The notes: generated from the letters alone by a model not told the origin. Counted from the first letter of the stretch, positions 24,573 to 33,751 are shown. The stretch is 63,017 nucleotides of DNA from an uncultured Clostridia bacterium (GCA_944375715.1 CALWAP010000007.1:1-63017), one strand, 5' to 3'. Translations and numbers: made by a program.

Positions 24573-25562
24573 ATGGCAAAATCATCGGGACAGAAGCTCA
24601 AGCTTTTATGGCTTAAGGACTATCTTACAAGATACAGCGATGAAAACCATCCCGTCACCGTCTCAGACATGATAGCCTTCCTTTCGGAAAAGGGCATTTC
24701 GGCCGAGCGCAAAAGCATTTATGATGACATATCCTCCCTGGAACAGTATGGGCTGGAAATCATCAAGATCAAAGGGCGCTCGACAGGGTACTATCTGAGT
24801 TCCCGCGAGTTCGAACTGCCCGAGATCAGGCTGCTGGTCGACGCCGTACAGTCCTCCCGCTTCATAACAAAAAACAAGACCCTGTCACTTATCAAAAAAA
24901 TAGAAGGACTGTGCAGCTTTTACGAAGCCCAGAAGCTTCACCGGCAGGTAGTGGTCCAGAACAGGGTCAAAGCCATGAACGAAAGCGTCTATTACAATGT
25001 GGACGCCATATCGGAGGCCATTTCTGCCAGGGTCAAGATAGAGTTCCGGTATTTCGAGTACGGCCCAGACAAGCAGCGCCGTTTCAGGCGTTCGGGGGAA
25101 AAATATCATGTCAGCCCCCTTTTTATGGTATGGGACAGCGAAAACTATTATCTGGTGGCCAAGCCCGATGACTATACATACGAAGGCGAAACGCGCCATT
25201 ACCGCATAGACAAGATGACCGAAATACGCAAGCTCGACCACCCTTCGGATTATGAAGAAAAAGACCAGAGCAATTATACAAACAGCCTTTTCGGCATGTA
25301 TGGCGGTGAAATACGCAATGTCCGGCTGAAATTCCACAACAGCCTGGCCGGGGTGGTCATAGACCGCTTCGGCAAGGACATGATACTATCCCCCCATGGC
25401 TCCGAGCATTTTACAATCAACGCACGGGTAGCTGTATCACCCCAATTCATGGCCTGGATATTCGGCCTTGGCGCCGGGGCAGAGATACTTGCCCCCGATG
25501 ACATACGCCGCCAGATGTCCAGGCAGCTGGCCAAAATAGCCATGATATACGACCAGCCATGA
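24573..25562 (+). CDS. WYL-domain transcriptional regulator (YafY family)
   Basis: 329 residues. An N-terminal winged helix-turn-helix of HTH_11 type (about 10-75: LWLKDYLTRYSDENHPVTVSDMI start region and SIYDDISSLEQYG recognition helix) and a WYL domain (about 140-220) with RVKIEFRYFEY and SPLFMVWDSENYYLVAK, then a C-terminal WCX-like region. WYL proteins sense nucleic-acid or nucleotide ligands and control DNA-damage, defence or metabolic genes. ATG 24573 follows AAGGAGG. Target genes are not evident; it precedes the EamA exporter, which has its own promoter. Confidence 0.92.
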   Translation: MAKSSGQKLKLLWLKDYLTRYSDENHPVTVSDMIAFLSEKGISAERKSIYDDISSLEQYGLEIIKIKGRSTGYYLSSREFELPEIRLLVDAVQSSRFITKNKTLSLIKKIEGLCSFYEAQKLHRQVVVQNRVKAMNESVYYNVDAISEAISARVKIEFRYFEYGPDKQRRFRRSGEKYHVSPLFMVWDSENYYLVAKPDDYTYEGETRHYRIDKMTEIRKLDHPSDYEEKDQSNYTNSLFGMYGGEIRNVRLKFHNSLAGVVIDRFGKDMILSPHGSEHFTINARVAVSPQFMAWIFGLGAGAEILAPDDIRRQMSRQLAKIAMIYDQP

Positions 25563-25591
25563 TTTTTGCCTGACCTGTAATTACTTCACGA

Positions 25592-25620
25592 TTGTTTTTC
25601 CCGGAGCTATACTGTATAAT
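25592..25620 (+). promoter_or_regulatory. Promoter of the EamA transporter gene
   Basis: TTGTTT (25592-25597), 17-base spacer, TATAAT (25615-25620). Confidence 0.75.
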
Positions 25621-25669
25621 ACCCTTGGCCGCAGAAAACGGCAAAAATAATTACAGGAGGTCCTGAGCG

Positions 25670-26629
25670 ATGGACACAAGCCAGGCAGCTGCGACAAAAA
25701 GGGCTTATCTAATGGCCATGACGGCGGTTGTAGTCAATTCATTTATTTCCACCTTTTTGTCGCTGATACTCAAAACAGGCATGGATTCCTCAGTCGTCAC
25801 CTTTTACAGGCTGATGCTGGTATCCTGTGTCATGCTTCCCCTGACCCTTTCCAAAAGGGATTACAGGTCAAACATTTCAAAAACGCCGATACGCATATGG
25901 AAACTCTTTGCCTGCTACTGTATAACAAAAGTCGGCGGCTTCGTCTTATGGGCGGAGGGGCTGAGGCTGGGTGCTCCCGCCTTCACTATGACCACCCTTT
26001 CCAATATGGCGCCCATTTTTGTCGTCGTCTTTGCCTACCTGCTTTTAAAGGAAAAGACTTCGATGCGTTCGCTTGGCGGCATAATGGTATGTCTTGTGGG
26101 AGTAACAATAATCGGCGTTGACAATGTGTCTTCCCTGGGTTCTCCCGTGGCGCTGACCATTATTGTCGTATGTTGTTGCTGCAATGCCCTCAACACCATA
26201 TTTGGCCGTATGGTGCGTCAGAGTATGGAGCTTATACCCATGATGGGTCTTTCATACCTGATAGCCGGGCTGACCTGCGGCGTTTACGCCCTGGTCCAGG
26301 GTTCCGACTTCTCGGTGCCTGCCCAGGCTATTCCTCCCCTTCTGGGTCTGAGCCTTGTCTGTACGCTGATAGGCCATTCTCTCAACATATGGTCGCTTAA
26401 ATACCTCAAATCGGTTACCGTTTCGGTTCTGAGCCTGGCCGGCCCCTTCTGCACGGCCGTATCTGCCTACTTCCTTCTTGACCAGGTGCCCAAGCCCTTA
26501 GTCTTTGTAGGCGCTTTGTTCATGATAACAGGGCTTCTGCTCTACCAGCGCTCTGAAACCCATGGCTCGAAAGCCGAAACAGCCCCTGCCGAGGCCCAGA
26601 AGCAGCCCGAGACTGCAAAGGCCGATTAA
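25670..26629 (+). CDS. EamA-family (drug/metabolite) transporter
   Basis: 319 residues with ten predicted membrane helices in two EamA repeats (about 15-150 and 165-295), e.g. LRLGAPAFTMTTLSNMAPIFVVVFAYLLLKE, seen in part as the canonical loop PIFVVVFAYLLLKE, then a polar Glu/Lys/Ala tail. The family exports amino acids, nucleosides or metabolites. ATG 25670 follows AGGAGG. Single gene with its own promoter and terminator. Confidence 0.9.
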   Translation: MDTSQAAATKRAYLMAMTAVVVNSFISTFLSLILKTGMDSSVVTFYRLMLVSCVMLPLTLSKRDYRSNISKTPIRIWKLFACYCITKVGGFVLWAEGLRLGAPAFTMTTLSNMAPIFVVVFAYLLLKEKTSMRSLGGIMVCLVGVTIIGVDNVSSLGSPVALTIIVVCCCCNALNTIFGRMVRQSMELIPMMGLSYLIAGLTCGVYALVQGSDFSVPAQAIPPLLGLSLVCTLIGHSLNIWSLKYLKSVTVSVLSLAGPFCTAVSAYFLLDQVPKPLVFVGALFMITGLLLYQRSETHGSKAETAPAEAQKQPETAKAD

Positions 26630-26641
26630 TCTCAGTCGTTT

Positions 26642-26671
26642 AAAAAGGCGCGGCTTACGCCGCGCCTTTTT
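26642..26671. terminator. Bidirectional terminator
   Basis: AAAAGGCGCGGC TTAC GCCGCGCCTTTT between convergent genes. Confidence 0.9.
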
Positions 26672-26678
26672 CATACCT

Positions 26679-27434
26679 TCATTTCACCTTTTCAAGCATG
26701 ACGCTTACCAGCTCCCTGAGCCTCTTTATCCCATCCCTGTCGGCTATCGAATGGTCCGACAGGGCCATAATATCTATCGGGCAGTTTTTCCGAAGGGAAT
26801 ATTTAAGCGCCTGCCCAAAATCGACCACTGTGTCCCTGGCGCCGTGGATCATGTGCACATCTGCGCCTTCGGGCAGGTCATAGTCAAAGGGCGAAAAGCT
26901 CTTAAGGCTTTCAAAAAAGCCAGGCGAAAGCCGAAGGTCAGGACCAAAACCGCTTTTATAGGTGAAATAGCCCTTTTCTGCCATTTCATTTTTGATATCC
27001 TCCATAAACGGGTCGAACACCCTGTCCATATTTACGGCGGCGCTGCGCAGAAGGGCCAGCCTGCCCTCGTGCTCCCTTGTGCAGAGATGGCCTAAAACCG
27101 TATATCCTCCGAAGCTGGAGCCAAAATAGATTATCTCGCCCCCTTTGGATTGCTCCCTGGCCCACAGCTCGCAGGTCCGCAGGTCATCAAGGCAGTTTTT
27201 TGGCGTCAGGCCGGTGAAAACAGCGCGGCTTTCGCCGTGGCATGGAAAATCAAAGGTCAGAAAACCCACGCCGGCACTGCGGCACATGCGCGACACCATA
27301 TGGGCCGTGGAGCTTGCCTTTGAGCTGGCAAAGCCGTGGCATATGACGCACACCGCCCTGTCCCCTTCCTCTATATCATATTCACAGGGTATCATATAGC
27401 CGTTTTGTGATTTCAGCTCGATATTTCGTGTCAT
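26679..27434 (-). CDS. Alpha/beta hydrolase
   Basis: 251 residues from ATG 27434, which follows GGAGGAGACT; a TTG 18 bases upstream overlaps that site. Serine hydrolase elements: oxyanion HGF (33-35), nucleophile elbow GSSFGG with S107, acid Asp in HGARDTVVDF and His in LSDHSIADRDG. Resembles esterases/acyl-aminopeptidase-like hydrolases. Cytoplasmic, no signal peptide. Substrate unknown. Confidence 0.87.
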   Translation of the reverse strand: MTRNIELKSQNGYMIPCEYDIEEGDRAVCVICHGFASSKASSTAHMVSRMCRSAGVGFLTFDFPCHGESRAVFTGLTPKNCLDDLRTCELWAREQSKGGEIIYFGSSFGGYTVLGHLCTREHEGRLALLRSAAVNMDRVFDPFMEDIKNEMAEKGYFTYKSGFGPDLRLSPGFFESLKSFSPFDYDLPEGADVHMIHGARDTVVDFGQALKYSLRKNCPIDIMALSDHSIADRDGIKRLRELVSVMLEKVK

Positions 27435-27490
27435 AGTCTCCTCCATCCACAATATATATCCTCATATTTTAAAAGGATACCACAAAAAAG

Positions 27491-27880
27491 CTAAAAGGCA
27501 AGGCCAAAAACCCTAGCCAGGAAACCTTCCTTTCGTCCAATACCCAGGCTGCTTCTCAGCACATAGGCGCATTCCTCCTGCCTTGACGCCTCAGCCAGCG
27601 CCAGCGCACGCAGGCGTGTATCCTTTCCCGCTCTGTCACACAGTTCGTAAAAAAGCGGCTGCCACACCCGGCCCTCATGGCCCGCAAGGCGGCAAAGAAG
27701 CGCCTCCCTTACCCTCAGGCTCAGAAAATGGCAGTATTCCAAAAGTACCTTCTGCCCCTCTATGTCCAAAGGTACCATCGAAGCAAAGGAAAGAGGCAGC
27801 CTGTCCTTTTTATGCATTATCTCCCGTGCCGCAGTCTGGCAGCTCAGTTTTTCATTGCGTATAACGCCGGCTGTTGTCAT
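27491..27880 (-). CDS. Hypothetical 129-residue protein
   Basis: ATG 27880 lies eight bases after AAAGGAG; GTG/ATG codons nine bases upstream lie too close to it. Helical, Leu/Arg/Cys-rich, with no membrane segment; pattern such as LSLRVREALLCRLAGHEGRVWQPLFYELCDRAGKDTRLR (quoted only in part: REALLCRLAGHEG) hints at a HEAT/TPR-like helical fold. No recognised family. 53 bases lie before the hydrolase gene on the same strand, so the two may be co-transcribed. Confidence 0.55.
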   Translation of the reverse strand: MTTAGVIRNEKLSCQTAAREIMHKKDRLPLSFASMVPLDIEGQKVLLEYCHFLSLRVREALLCRLAGHEGRVWQPLFYELCDRAGKDTRLRALALAEASRQEECAYVLRSSLGIGRKEGFLARVFGLAF

Positions 27881-27937
27881 GCTCATCACTCCTTTGTCAT
27901 GAGCATATCAGAACATGTGTACGTTAATCCACCCAAT

Positions 27938-27963
27938 AAAAAAAGCCCCAAGGGGCTTTTTTT
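27938..27963 (-). terminator. Terminator after the 177-residue gene
   Basis: AAAAAAAGCCCC AA GGGGCTTTTTTT; it overlaps that gene's stop codon. Confidence 0.85.
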
Positions 27964-28495
27964 ATTTTTTCTCCGTAAGCGGCAGGTCATACTCGGGCAG
28001 GTACCATTTGCCTGAAACTTTGGCCAGGCGGGCTATACCGGTAAAATCGGCCGAGCCCTCACTTCCCTCAAAGGTGACCGTAAAGGAAACATCCCTGAGC
28101 TGGGTGGCACCATAGGCCTCCGAGGCAGAAGAAAGGGCCGTCGACGATGCCGTTTCCTCCTTGTCTACCTTGACCGAAAGAGTCATATCCTCTCCCACCA
28201 GATCTGTCTTTTCCTGCTTCATCATCAAAAGCAGGTTGGCAGTCGAACCGTAAAGGGTCAGGTCATTATAGCATATCTGCTGTATATCCTCCACAAGATA
28301 GGGAGTCATTTCATTTATAAGGGTCTGGCAGTAAAGTGCGTCAAGATACCCCTCCAGGGTCTTTTGGGTGCTGGTCTGCTCGCCCAGAAGGCTGTACCCC
28401 ACCGAGACGCATATGGCCAAAACCAGCGCGGCGGCCGCGACCGCTATAATTATTCTGCTCTTTGAATTTTTTCCCTTGGCGCTTAAATTGCTCAT
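27962..28495 (-). CDS. Hypothetical membrane-anchored extracellular protein
   Basis: 177 residues. A Lys/Ser-rich start, one membrane helix (about 14-38, RIIIAVAAAALVLAICVSVGYSLL in part) and an extracellular domain that begins with a helix and ends in beta strands (VSFTVTFEGSEGSADFTG ... GKWYLPEYDL). That pattern resembles small NTF2/DUF4878-like anchored domains. ATG 28495 follows CAGGAG. Divergent from the HtrA gene. Confidence 0.65.
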   Translation of the reverse strand: MSNLSAKGKNSKSRIIIAVAAAALVLAICVSVGYSLLGEQTSTQKTLEGYLDALYCQTLINEMTPYLVEDIQQICYNDLTLYGSTANLLLMMKQEKTDLVGEDMTLSVKVDKEETASSTALSSASEAYGATQLRDVSFTVTFEGSEGSADFTGIARLAKVSGKWYLPEYDLPLTEKK

Positions 28496-28639
28496 GTCAG
28501 GTCTCCTGTTTTCCGTATTCAGGGTATGAAACCCGTATTTTCTTGCAAACTACATATTATCTATTATATACAACCGGGTTATAAAATCAAGCCGATTTAT
28601 ATCCCCTTTTGTTTTAACAAATTGCTTACAAAGCCGGTA

Positions 28640-28667
28640 TTGATTTTTCATATTTTGCGGATAAAAT
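28640..28667 (+). promoter_or_regulatory. Candidate promoter of the HtrA gene
   Basis: TTGATT (28640-28645), 16-base spacer, TAAAAT (28662-28667), 29 bases before the start codon. Confidence 0.55.
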
Positions 28668-28696
28668 ACTAACCAGATAAAAAAGGAGGAATCCAA

Positions 28697-29917
28697 ATGA
28701 ACGAATACAACAATAACGAACAAAACAGGGGCGGTTACAATGATGACATCTACATGGAGCCGTCCTCCCAGAATTACTTTACAATATCCGACTCCGAGGG
28801 CCAATCTCCCCGTACGCCCAAAAAGAAGGGCAAGATCCTGAAAGCCGTGTGTGCTTTGGCGCTGGCAGCATGCTTTACAGCCGGCGTATCGGTGGGTTCC
28901 ATAGCCCTTTACACAAAATACGGCCAAAACGGAGGTTCCGCAAACTCCGCAGGAAACACTGTGGGCGGGCAAAAGGTGGTATACACCCTTTCAAGCGAGA
29001 CGGGTGCTCTGACCGCCCAGGAGATATTTGTCAAGGCCTCCCCCTGGGTCGTGGCAATCAGCTGTTCTTCCGAAAGCCGCTTTGGCACTTCCCAGAGCAC
29101 CGGCACGGGCATCATAATGACCGAAGACGGGTATATCATAACAAATAACCATGTTATAGAGGGCGCCACCTCGATAGTCGTAACGGCCGGCGACGGCAAC
29201 GATTACCAGGCGTCGGTTGTCGGCAGCGAAGCACAGAGCGACATCGCCGTACTTAAAATCGAGGCCACCGGCCTTCAGGCGGCCGAGTTCGGCAAGTCCT
29301 CCGACCTGGTGGTCGGCGACACGGCCATTGTCATAGGCAACCCTTTGGGCCTGACATTTGCCGACACCATGACCCAGGGCATTATCTCCTCCATAGAGCG
29401 TGAGGTCCAGATCGACGAATATATCATGTCCCTTATCCAGATAGACGCCGCCGTTAACCCCGGAAATTCAGGCGGACCACTTATCAACAGCCAGGGCCAG
29501 GTAGTCGGCGTAGTCAACGCCAAAGTCTCTGACAGCGATGTCGAGGGCATAGGCTTCGCCATACCCATTGACACTGCCCTTGACATAGCAAATGACCTTA
29601 TCGAATACGGGTATGTTCAGGGCAGGCCGGTTCTTGGTATCACGGTCATGAGCATAACCGAGAGCCAGGCATATTATTACGGATACGAACCGGGCATCAC
29701 GGTAACCGAAGTTACGCCGGGCAGCTGCGCCGAGCAGGGCGGCATCAAGGTCGGCGACAAAATAGTTGCCTTCAACGGCGTCGAGGTCAGCACCTCTACC
29801 GAGCTCAACTTTCAGAAGGAGAAGTGCTCGATAGGCGATACCGTCACCATCACGGTGGAGCGTGACGGACAGACCCTTGACCTTTCGGTCACCCTGAGTC
29901 AGGGTACGGCGGCGTAG
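28697..29917 (+). CDS. htrA: HtrA/DegP-type membrane-anchored serine protease
   Basis: 406 residues. Cytoplasmic Asn/Tyr-rich tail (1-47), one membrane helix (about 48-72), trypsin-like domain with catalytic H152 (TNNHVIE), D182 (QSDIAVLKI) and S258 (NPGNSGGPL), and a C-terminal PDZ domain (about 310-400; VTEVTPGSCAEQGGIKVGD). It degrades or refolds damaged exported proteins on the outer membrane face. ATG 28697 follows AAAGGAGG. The family is often under CssRS- or CtsR-type stress control, but no such operator was identified. Confidence 0.95.
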   Translation: MNEYNNNEQNRGGYNDDIYMEPSSQNYFTISDSEGQSPRTPKKKGKILKAVCALALAACFTAGVSVGSIALYTKYGQNGGSANSAGNTVGGQKVVYTLSSETGALTAQEIFVKASPWVVAISCSSESRFGTSQSTGTGIIMTEDGYIITNNHVIEGATSIVVTAGDGNDYQASVVGSEAQSDIAVLKIEATGLQAAEFGKSSDLVVGDTAIVIGNPLGLTFADTMTQGIISSIEREVQIDEYIMSLIQIDAAVNPGNSGGPLINSQGQVVGVVNAKVSDSDVEGIGFAIPIDTALDIANDLIEYGYVQGRPVLGITVMSITESQAYYYGYEPGITVTEVTPGSCAEQGGIKVGDKIVAFNGVEVSTSTELNFQKEKCSIGDTVTITVERDGQTLDLSVTLSQGTAA

Positions 29918-30044
29918 GCATTAACATTATATTTACATTTTAAATACAGTTAAGACACACATGTTTCCCTCCTTTATGATATTCTTTAATTGCAGCAATA
30001 CCTCTCTTTAATCCCCCTTACAAAAAGTTTTGAAAAAAACGGAA

Positions 30045-30077
30045 AGAGGCCCCCTTCCCCTAAGGGGGCCTCTTTTT
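30045..30077 (+). terminator. Terminator of the htrA transcript
   Basis: Twelve-base stem AGAGGCCCCCTT / AAGGGGGCCTCT, loop CCCCT, then T5. It lies 128 bases after the stop codon; nothing else is recognisable in 29918-30044. Confidence 0.88.
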
Positions 30078-30163
30078 GCGCTTTTTTAAAAAAGACGGCT
30101 TTTATTTTGCCGCTTTATCTGATAAACTTTAATCACAGAAATAAAAGCAAAAGGAGAAAAAAC

Positions 30164-31087
30164 ATGCAGCTTTCACCTTCCGAAATAACATACCTCGGCA
30201 CACTTTTTGAAAAAACCGGGCCTTTAAGCCCCTTTGTCAACAACAAATCCGAGCTTACGGGAAGCGAAGCCCGGGCTCTGGAGGACAAAGGCGTCCTTAA
30301 AAACGGCGCTTTGACATCCGAGGCCCGGGCCCTTCTGTCCCCCCTGGCCGCACCCGAAAGGTGCGCAAGGCTAGTTCTGCAAAAGCCCTTCTGTCTTTTG
30401 GAAAAATACACATATCTCAAAGAGGGCAGGCTTACGCTGGCCGAAAGCGACGGCAGCGGGCTTGTCTTTACCGCGCTGGAAAGTGACAGCACCCCTGTTA
30501 TTGATGTCCTGGATGATTTCTGCCCCCGTTCTTCCATAAAGGCCTCCGACTTTACGGTTACCCTTCCCATATCCCAGGCCCTGGTTCTTTTGGCAGCTTT
30601 GGACCTTTGCAGGGCCAGGACATTAAGCGCCTGCCTGTTTTCCTCCCAGGCCGACCTGAGCTTTACATATGAGGATCTGGCGGCTTATATCGACTCCAAG
30701 TTCGCAAACGGGCTGGTAAAGGGAGTTGCAGGCAACCTGGGCGCCGAACTTCCCGAAAAGGAAACAGTGCCCTCCCTGGCCGTATTTTTGGAGCAAAAAG
30801 GCATATTCGTCCCCGCCGAACAAAAGGGGCGGTTCCTTTTGGAGCCCAACTACCGCCTGTTTGCCTCCAATTTCCTTATCTATGATTCGCTGATGCTCCT
30901 TCAGGCCTACCAGCAGACGGGCGAAAACAAGCTGGCTGCCTCTTTGGACCTGTGTTTCATCTCGGGAATGCACGATATGATAATCTTTTCGGTATGCCCC
31001 GAAGGGCTGGAGATGGCCGCCATAAGCGGCGCCGACCTGCGCCTTAGGATGAAGGAGACCCTGGACTGCCCCGAGTTCCCCGTTTAA
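30164..31087 (+). CDS. Hypothetical 307-residue cytoplasmic protein
   Basis: ATG 30164 follows AAGGAG; the open frame upstream includes the htrA terminator and is not coding. Leu/Ala-rich helical N-terminal half (SPSEITYLGTLFEKTG; SEARALEDKGVL suggests winged-helix-like elements), then a segment with an alpha/beta look (FLLEPNYRLFASNFLIYDSLMLL in part) and a beta-rich tail. No signal peptide or membrane helix. I do not recognise the family. The frame is clean and codon use matches the neighbours. Confidence 0.7.
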   Translation: MQLSPSEITYLGTLFEKTGPLSPFVNNKSELTGSEARALEDKGVLKNGALTSEARALLSPLAAPERCARLVLQKPFCLLEKYTYLKEGRLTLAESDGSGLVFTALESDSTPVIDVLDDFCPRSSIKASDFTVTLPISQALVLLAALDLCRARTLSACLFSSQADLSFTYEDLAAYIDSKFANGLVKGVAGNLGAELPEKETVPSLAVFLEQKGIFVPAEQKGRFLLEPNYRLFASNFLIYDSLMLLQAYQQTGENKLAASLDLCFISGMHDMIIFSVCPEGLEMAAISGADLRLRMKETLDCPEFPV

Positions 31088-31125
31088 AACACCCAAAACC
31101 GGTAAAATGGCTTTCAGGGCAAATG

Positions 31126-31153
31126 AAAAAGCCTTCCCCAGGAAGCCTTTTTA
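31126..31153 (+). terminator. Terminator after the 307-residue gene
   Basis: AAAAAGCCTTCC / GGAAGCCTTTTT with one C-C mismatch. The rest of 31154-31332 shows no recognisable feature. Confidence 0.7.
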
Positions 31154-31346
31154 TATCCGCCCCTATGCAGCCCTGGTGCAAAGGCACTTTCGGCTATGGG
31201 CCGGACATGCACATAAGAAAATGCAGATGCAGCAATATCCGCCGCCCTTTCCGTTTATTCGAATACCCGCAATCAAAACAAACGGCTGCTGCCCAAGCGG
31301 CATTTTGCAATGAAGGCCTTCTATTTCAAAAAGGGAGGGATGCCAT

Positions 31347-31688
31347 ATAAATCATCTTATCGAAAAGCTTGTTTTTGGGGGGATATTTTTGCTGATGATT
31401 GCCCTTATTCCCATTATGCGGGAGAAAAACAGGCGCGGTTCCCCCTATTCCCTTCCCAAAGCGGCGGTTTTGATCCTGGCTTTGTCCCTTGCGCCTCAAA
31501 AGCCCGGCGTATGGCTTTGGGCAGTAACCGCATTAAAGCTGGCGCTGCTTTTGGCTGCCTTCCTGCACGACCGCAAAACCGACGGACGTATCTCGGTTGA
31601 GTCGGTGCTTTACATCACGGCGAGCCTTGCCTGTATCGGCTATACCATATACAAAGCCTTGCAGGTCATAACGCTGCCTGCACCATAG
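31347..31688 (+). CDS. Small three-helix membrane protein, start codon uncertain (ATA or TTG)
   Basis: Three hydrophobic segments: LVFGGIFLLMIALIPIM, AAVLILALSLAP/WLWAVTALKLALLLAAF and YITASLACIGYTIY. The first helix is complete only if translation starts upstream of TTG 31389; an ATA at 31347 lies seven bases after GGGAGGG (31333-31339) and there is no ATG, GTG or TTG in frame between the TGA at 31311 and 31389. The TTG at 31389 has a poorer GGGGGG site six bases upstream. Function unknown; it follows the pattern of small uncharacterised inner-membrane proteins. Confidence 0.55.
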   Translation: MNHLIEKLVFGGIFLLMIALIPIMREKNRRGSPYSLPKAAVLILALSLAPQKPGVWLWAVTALKLALLLAAFLHDRKTDGRISVESVLYITASLACIGYTIYKALQVITLPAP

Positions 31689-31691
31689 GCT

Positions 31692-31722
31692 AAAAAAGCC
31701 GCCCGATGGGAGGCTTTTTTTT
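31692..31722. terminator. Bidirectional terminator
   Basis: AAAAAAGCCGCCC GAT GGGAGGCTTTTTTTT, one G-A mismatch, between convergent genes. Confidence 0.8.
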
Positions 31723-32974
31723 ATTTCTGCACGGATTTGTATTTTTCAGCTGCCTTGAGAGCGGCATATAACAGCGTAAAGGCTATGCCGATGCCGATAT
31801 AGGCCATAAAATAGGTCGGGGCATAGGAGCCGCAGCCATCGTATATGTACCCTATAAGAGGGAAGCCTATGGAGAATGCCAGGGTAGATGTCATGCCCAT
31901 ATAGGGGTAAAACAGAGGGTAAAGCTCTTTGCCAAACATGTTGCGCGCAATTAATGAATATCCCACCGAGCCCATGGCCACCACCGGCCCATAGGACAAA
32001 GCACACAGCATGGGAAAAATCTCAGGCTGTCCGCTTATGAAGAAAAGGCCTGTCACGCCGCATAATGCAGAAAAAGCCACAATGCAGCCCGCCTTGAATA
32101 TGCCCAGGCGGTCACTTAAATACCCAATCGACATTTTGCCAATAAATTCGCCCGCCATGCCGAAGGAGATCATGGCGGCGCCGACGGCGGGGGTAAAGCC
32201 GTTTGATGTGGCGACACTCTGAAAATGGTTAAGGTGATTGACGGTAAAGGAAGAGCAGAAAACAAAGCCTATTGTCAGAAGGAAGTGCTTATATTTAAGC
32301 ATCTGTCCAAAGGAAATCTCCTTTTTGCCTTCAGGTTTCCCGGAAGGCGCGCTTTCGGGCGCACTGCCCCATGGGAGAACGTTTTTCTGGGACGGATACA
32401 TGCTTATCACTCCCCAGATGACGGGCTGGACCAGCAGTATCAGCGCGCCTATCAGGCGGTAAGCCGAACGCCAGCCGAAATCGGAAATGACAACATTCAG
32501 CATGGGGTTCATGATTATGCCCACAAGGCTGCTGGCGCTCATCATTATGCCGGTAACAAGCCCGTTTGATTTGAAAAACCAATTATTGATTATAACTGTA
32601 GTCGAAAGGAAGGCGCACATGCTGACCCCTATGCCAACGATCATGCCGCCCAGATAAAACTGCCAAAGGCTCTTTGTCACGCTGAGCAACATAAAGCCCA
32701 AAGTCGTGACAAAAGCTCCTGTGGACATTATTTTCCTTATGTCCACTCTGTTTATAAGCCGCCCGACAACGGGGGAAAAAAGTGCATAGGCTATACCCAG
32801 AAGGGTTACATAACCCGAAACATCGCCGATACCGACATCAAGCTCCTTTGAAACAGGCTGCATGAAAACGCCGTTGCAGTTGGTACCCATGCCCATGACC
32901 AGCCCCAATATAAAACAGCAGGCGGCCAGAACTGCAAAGGCGTAATATCTTTCCCTCACGCTTTCCTTAGGCAA
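31721..32974 (-). CDS. MFS transporter (monocarboxylate/oxalate-formate-like)
   Basis: 417 residues, twelve hydrophobic segments, starting at TTG 32974 eight bases after GGGGAG. The motif-A-like loop PVVGRLINRVDIRKI, a central charged loop (about 195-225) and GRxSDRLG-like repeat (GYLSDRLGIFKAG) mark a major-facilitator carrier; the overall pattern (NGVFMQPVSKELDV near the first helix) resembles the OFA/MCT group that moves organic anions. Substrate not determinable. Followed 15 bases upstream by the FMN-reductase gene, so likely co-transcribed with it. Confidence 0.88.
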   Translation of the reverse strand: MPKESVRERYYAFAVLAACCFILGLVMGMGTNCNGVFMQPVSKELDVGIGDVSGYVTLLGIAYALFSPVVGRLINRVDIRKIMSTGAFVTTLGFMLLSVTKSLWQFYLGGMIVGIGVSMCAFLSTTVIINNWFFKSNGLVTGIMMSASSLVGIIMNPMLNVVISDFGWRSAYRLIGALILLVQPVIWGVISMYPSQKNVLPWGSAPESAPSGKPEGKKEISFGQMLKYKHFLLTIGFVFCSSFTVNHLNHFQSVATSNGFTPAVGAAMISFGMAGEFIGKMSIGYLSDRLGIFKAGCIVAFSALCGVTGLFFISGQPEIFPMLCALSYGPVVAMGSVGYSLIARNMFGKELYPLFYPYMGMTSTLAFSIGFPLIGYIYDGCGSYAPTYFMAYIGIGIAFTLLYAALKAAEKYKSVQK

Positions 32975-32989
32975 GACCTCTTCTCCCCC

Positions 32990-33616
32990 TTATCTTATAA
33001 AGTTGGTGCTTATGCGTTCTTCGGGCACGGGCAGGGCTATACCCGCATCTTTGCCGGCCTCGATCGACTTCAAAAGCCAGGCCATGTTGCGCCCCAGGTA
33101 TCTCATTATCTGCAGGCCCTCAAGGTCCTGCCTGACCTCATCGGGGGTGTTGCCATGGACCATGTTCCAATATTTAGAGGAAACAACGGGCATCTGGGCA
33201 ATGGTAAAATACTTGTTGAGCCTGTCCAGGGCCGCCGTCGAGCCTGCCCTGCGGCAGCTTACGACAGCCGCACCGGGCTTGAATGCAAACACATTCGACG
33301 CGCTGTAAAAGCACCTGTCAAGAAATGCACAGGCCGAAGCCCCGGCCGAGGCATAATGCACGGGCGCACCAAAAATAAAGCCGTCGGCCTCTTTGGCCTT
33401 TTCGATAAAGGTGTTTACGCCGTCCTTATCGCCAAAAGCGCACCTGCCGGTATTTCTGCAGGCTCCGCAGCCGATACATCCCGTAACAGGCTTATTGCCG
33501 ACCCAGAATATCTCGGTCTCCACGCCCTCGCTCTGCAAAGAGCCGGCTATTTCCGAAAGGGCCGTATATGTGCACATTTCCCCCCTGGGGCTGCCGTTGA
33601 AAAGAAGTACCTTCAT
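32990..33616 (-). CDS. NADPH-dependent FMN reductase / iron-sulfur flavoprotein-like
   Basis: 208 residues from ATG 33616 after AAAGGAGG; the much longer open frame upstream is not coding. FMN loop FNGSPRGEMCTYTAL, a Cys cluster (CIGCGACRNTGRC) after the second strand, and PVHYASAGASACAFLDR. The C-I-G-C-G-A-C spacing suggests an Fe-S cluster as in iron-sulfur flavoproteins. It would pass electrons from NAD(P)H via FMN to an unidentified acceptor. It lies upstream of the MFS gene on the same transcript. Confidence 0.88.
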   Translation of the reverse strand: MKVLLFNGSPRGEMCTYTALSEIAGSLQSEGVETEIFWVGNKPVTGCIGCGACRNTGRCAFGDKDGVNTFIEKAKEADGFIFGAPVHYASAGASACAFLDRCFYSASNVFAFKPGAAVVSCRRAGSTAALDRLNKYFTIAQMPVVSSKYWNMVHGNTPDEVRQDLEGLQIMRYLGRNMAWLLKSIEAGKDAGIALPVPEERISTNFIR

Positions 33617-33689
33617 TAAAATGCCTCCTTTGTTTATTTTTCGCAAAAAAAGTATATCATAAAGGAGACCCCGGGGCAACAAGGCCATC

Positions 33690-33718
33690 TTGTTAAAGAA
33701 GGACTTATCTGGTATCAT
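33690..33718 (+). promoter_or_regulatory. Promoter of the SpoVK-like gene
   Basis: TTGTTA (33690-33695), 17-base spacer, TATCAT (33713-33718). Transcription from here would start near 33725, which limits where translation can begin. Confidence 0.65.
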
Positions 33719-33751
33719 TGTTCTATTCACAAAGGACGGGAGGCGGCTTTT

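Noticed and set aside
29990..30163. N-terminal extension of the 307-residue hypothetical
   Set aside because: It contains the htrA terminator and the ribosome site of the real start at 30164.
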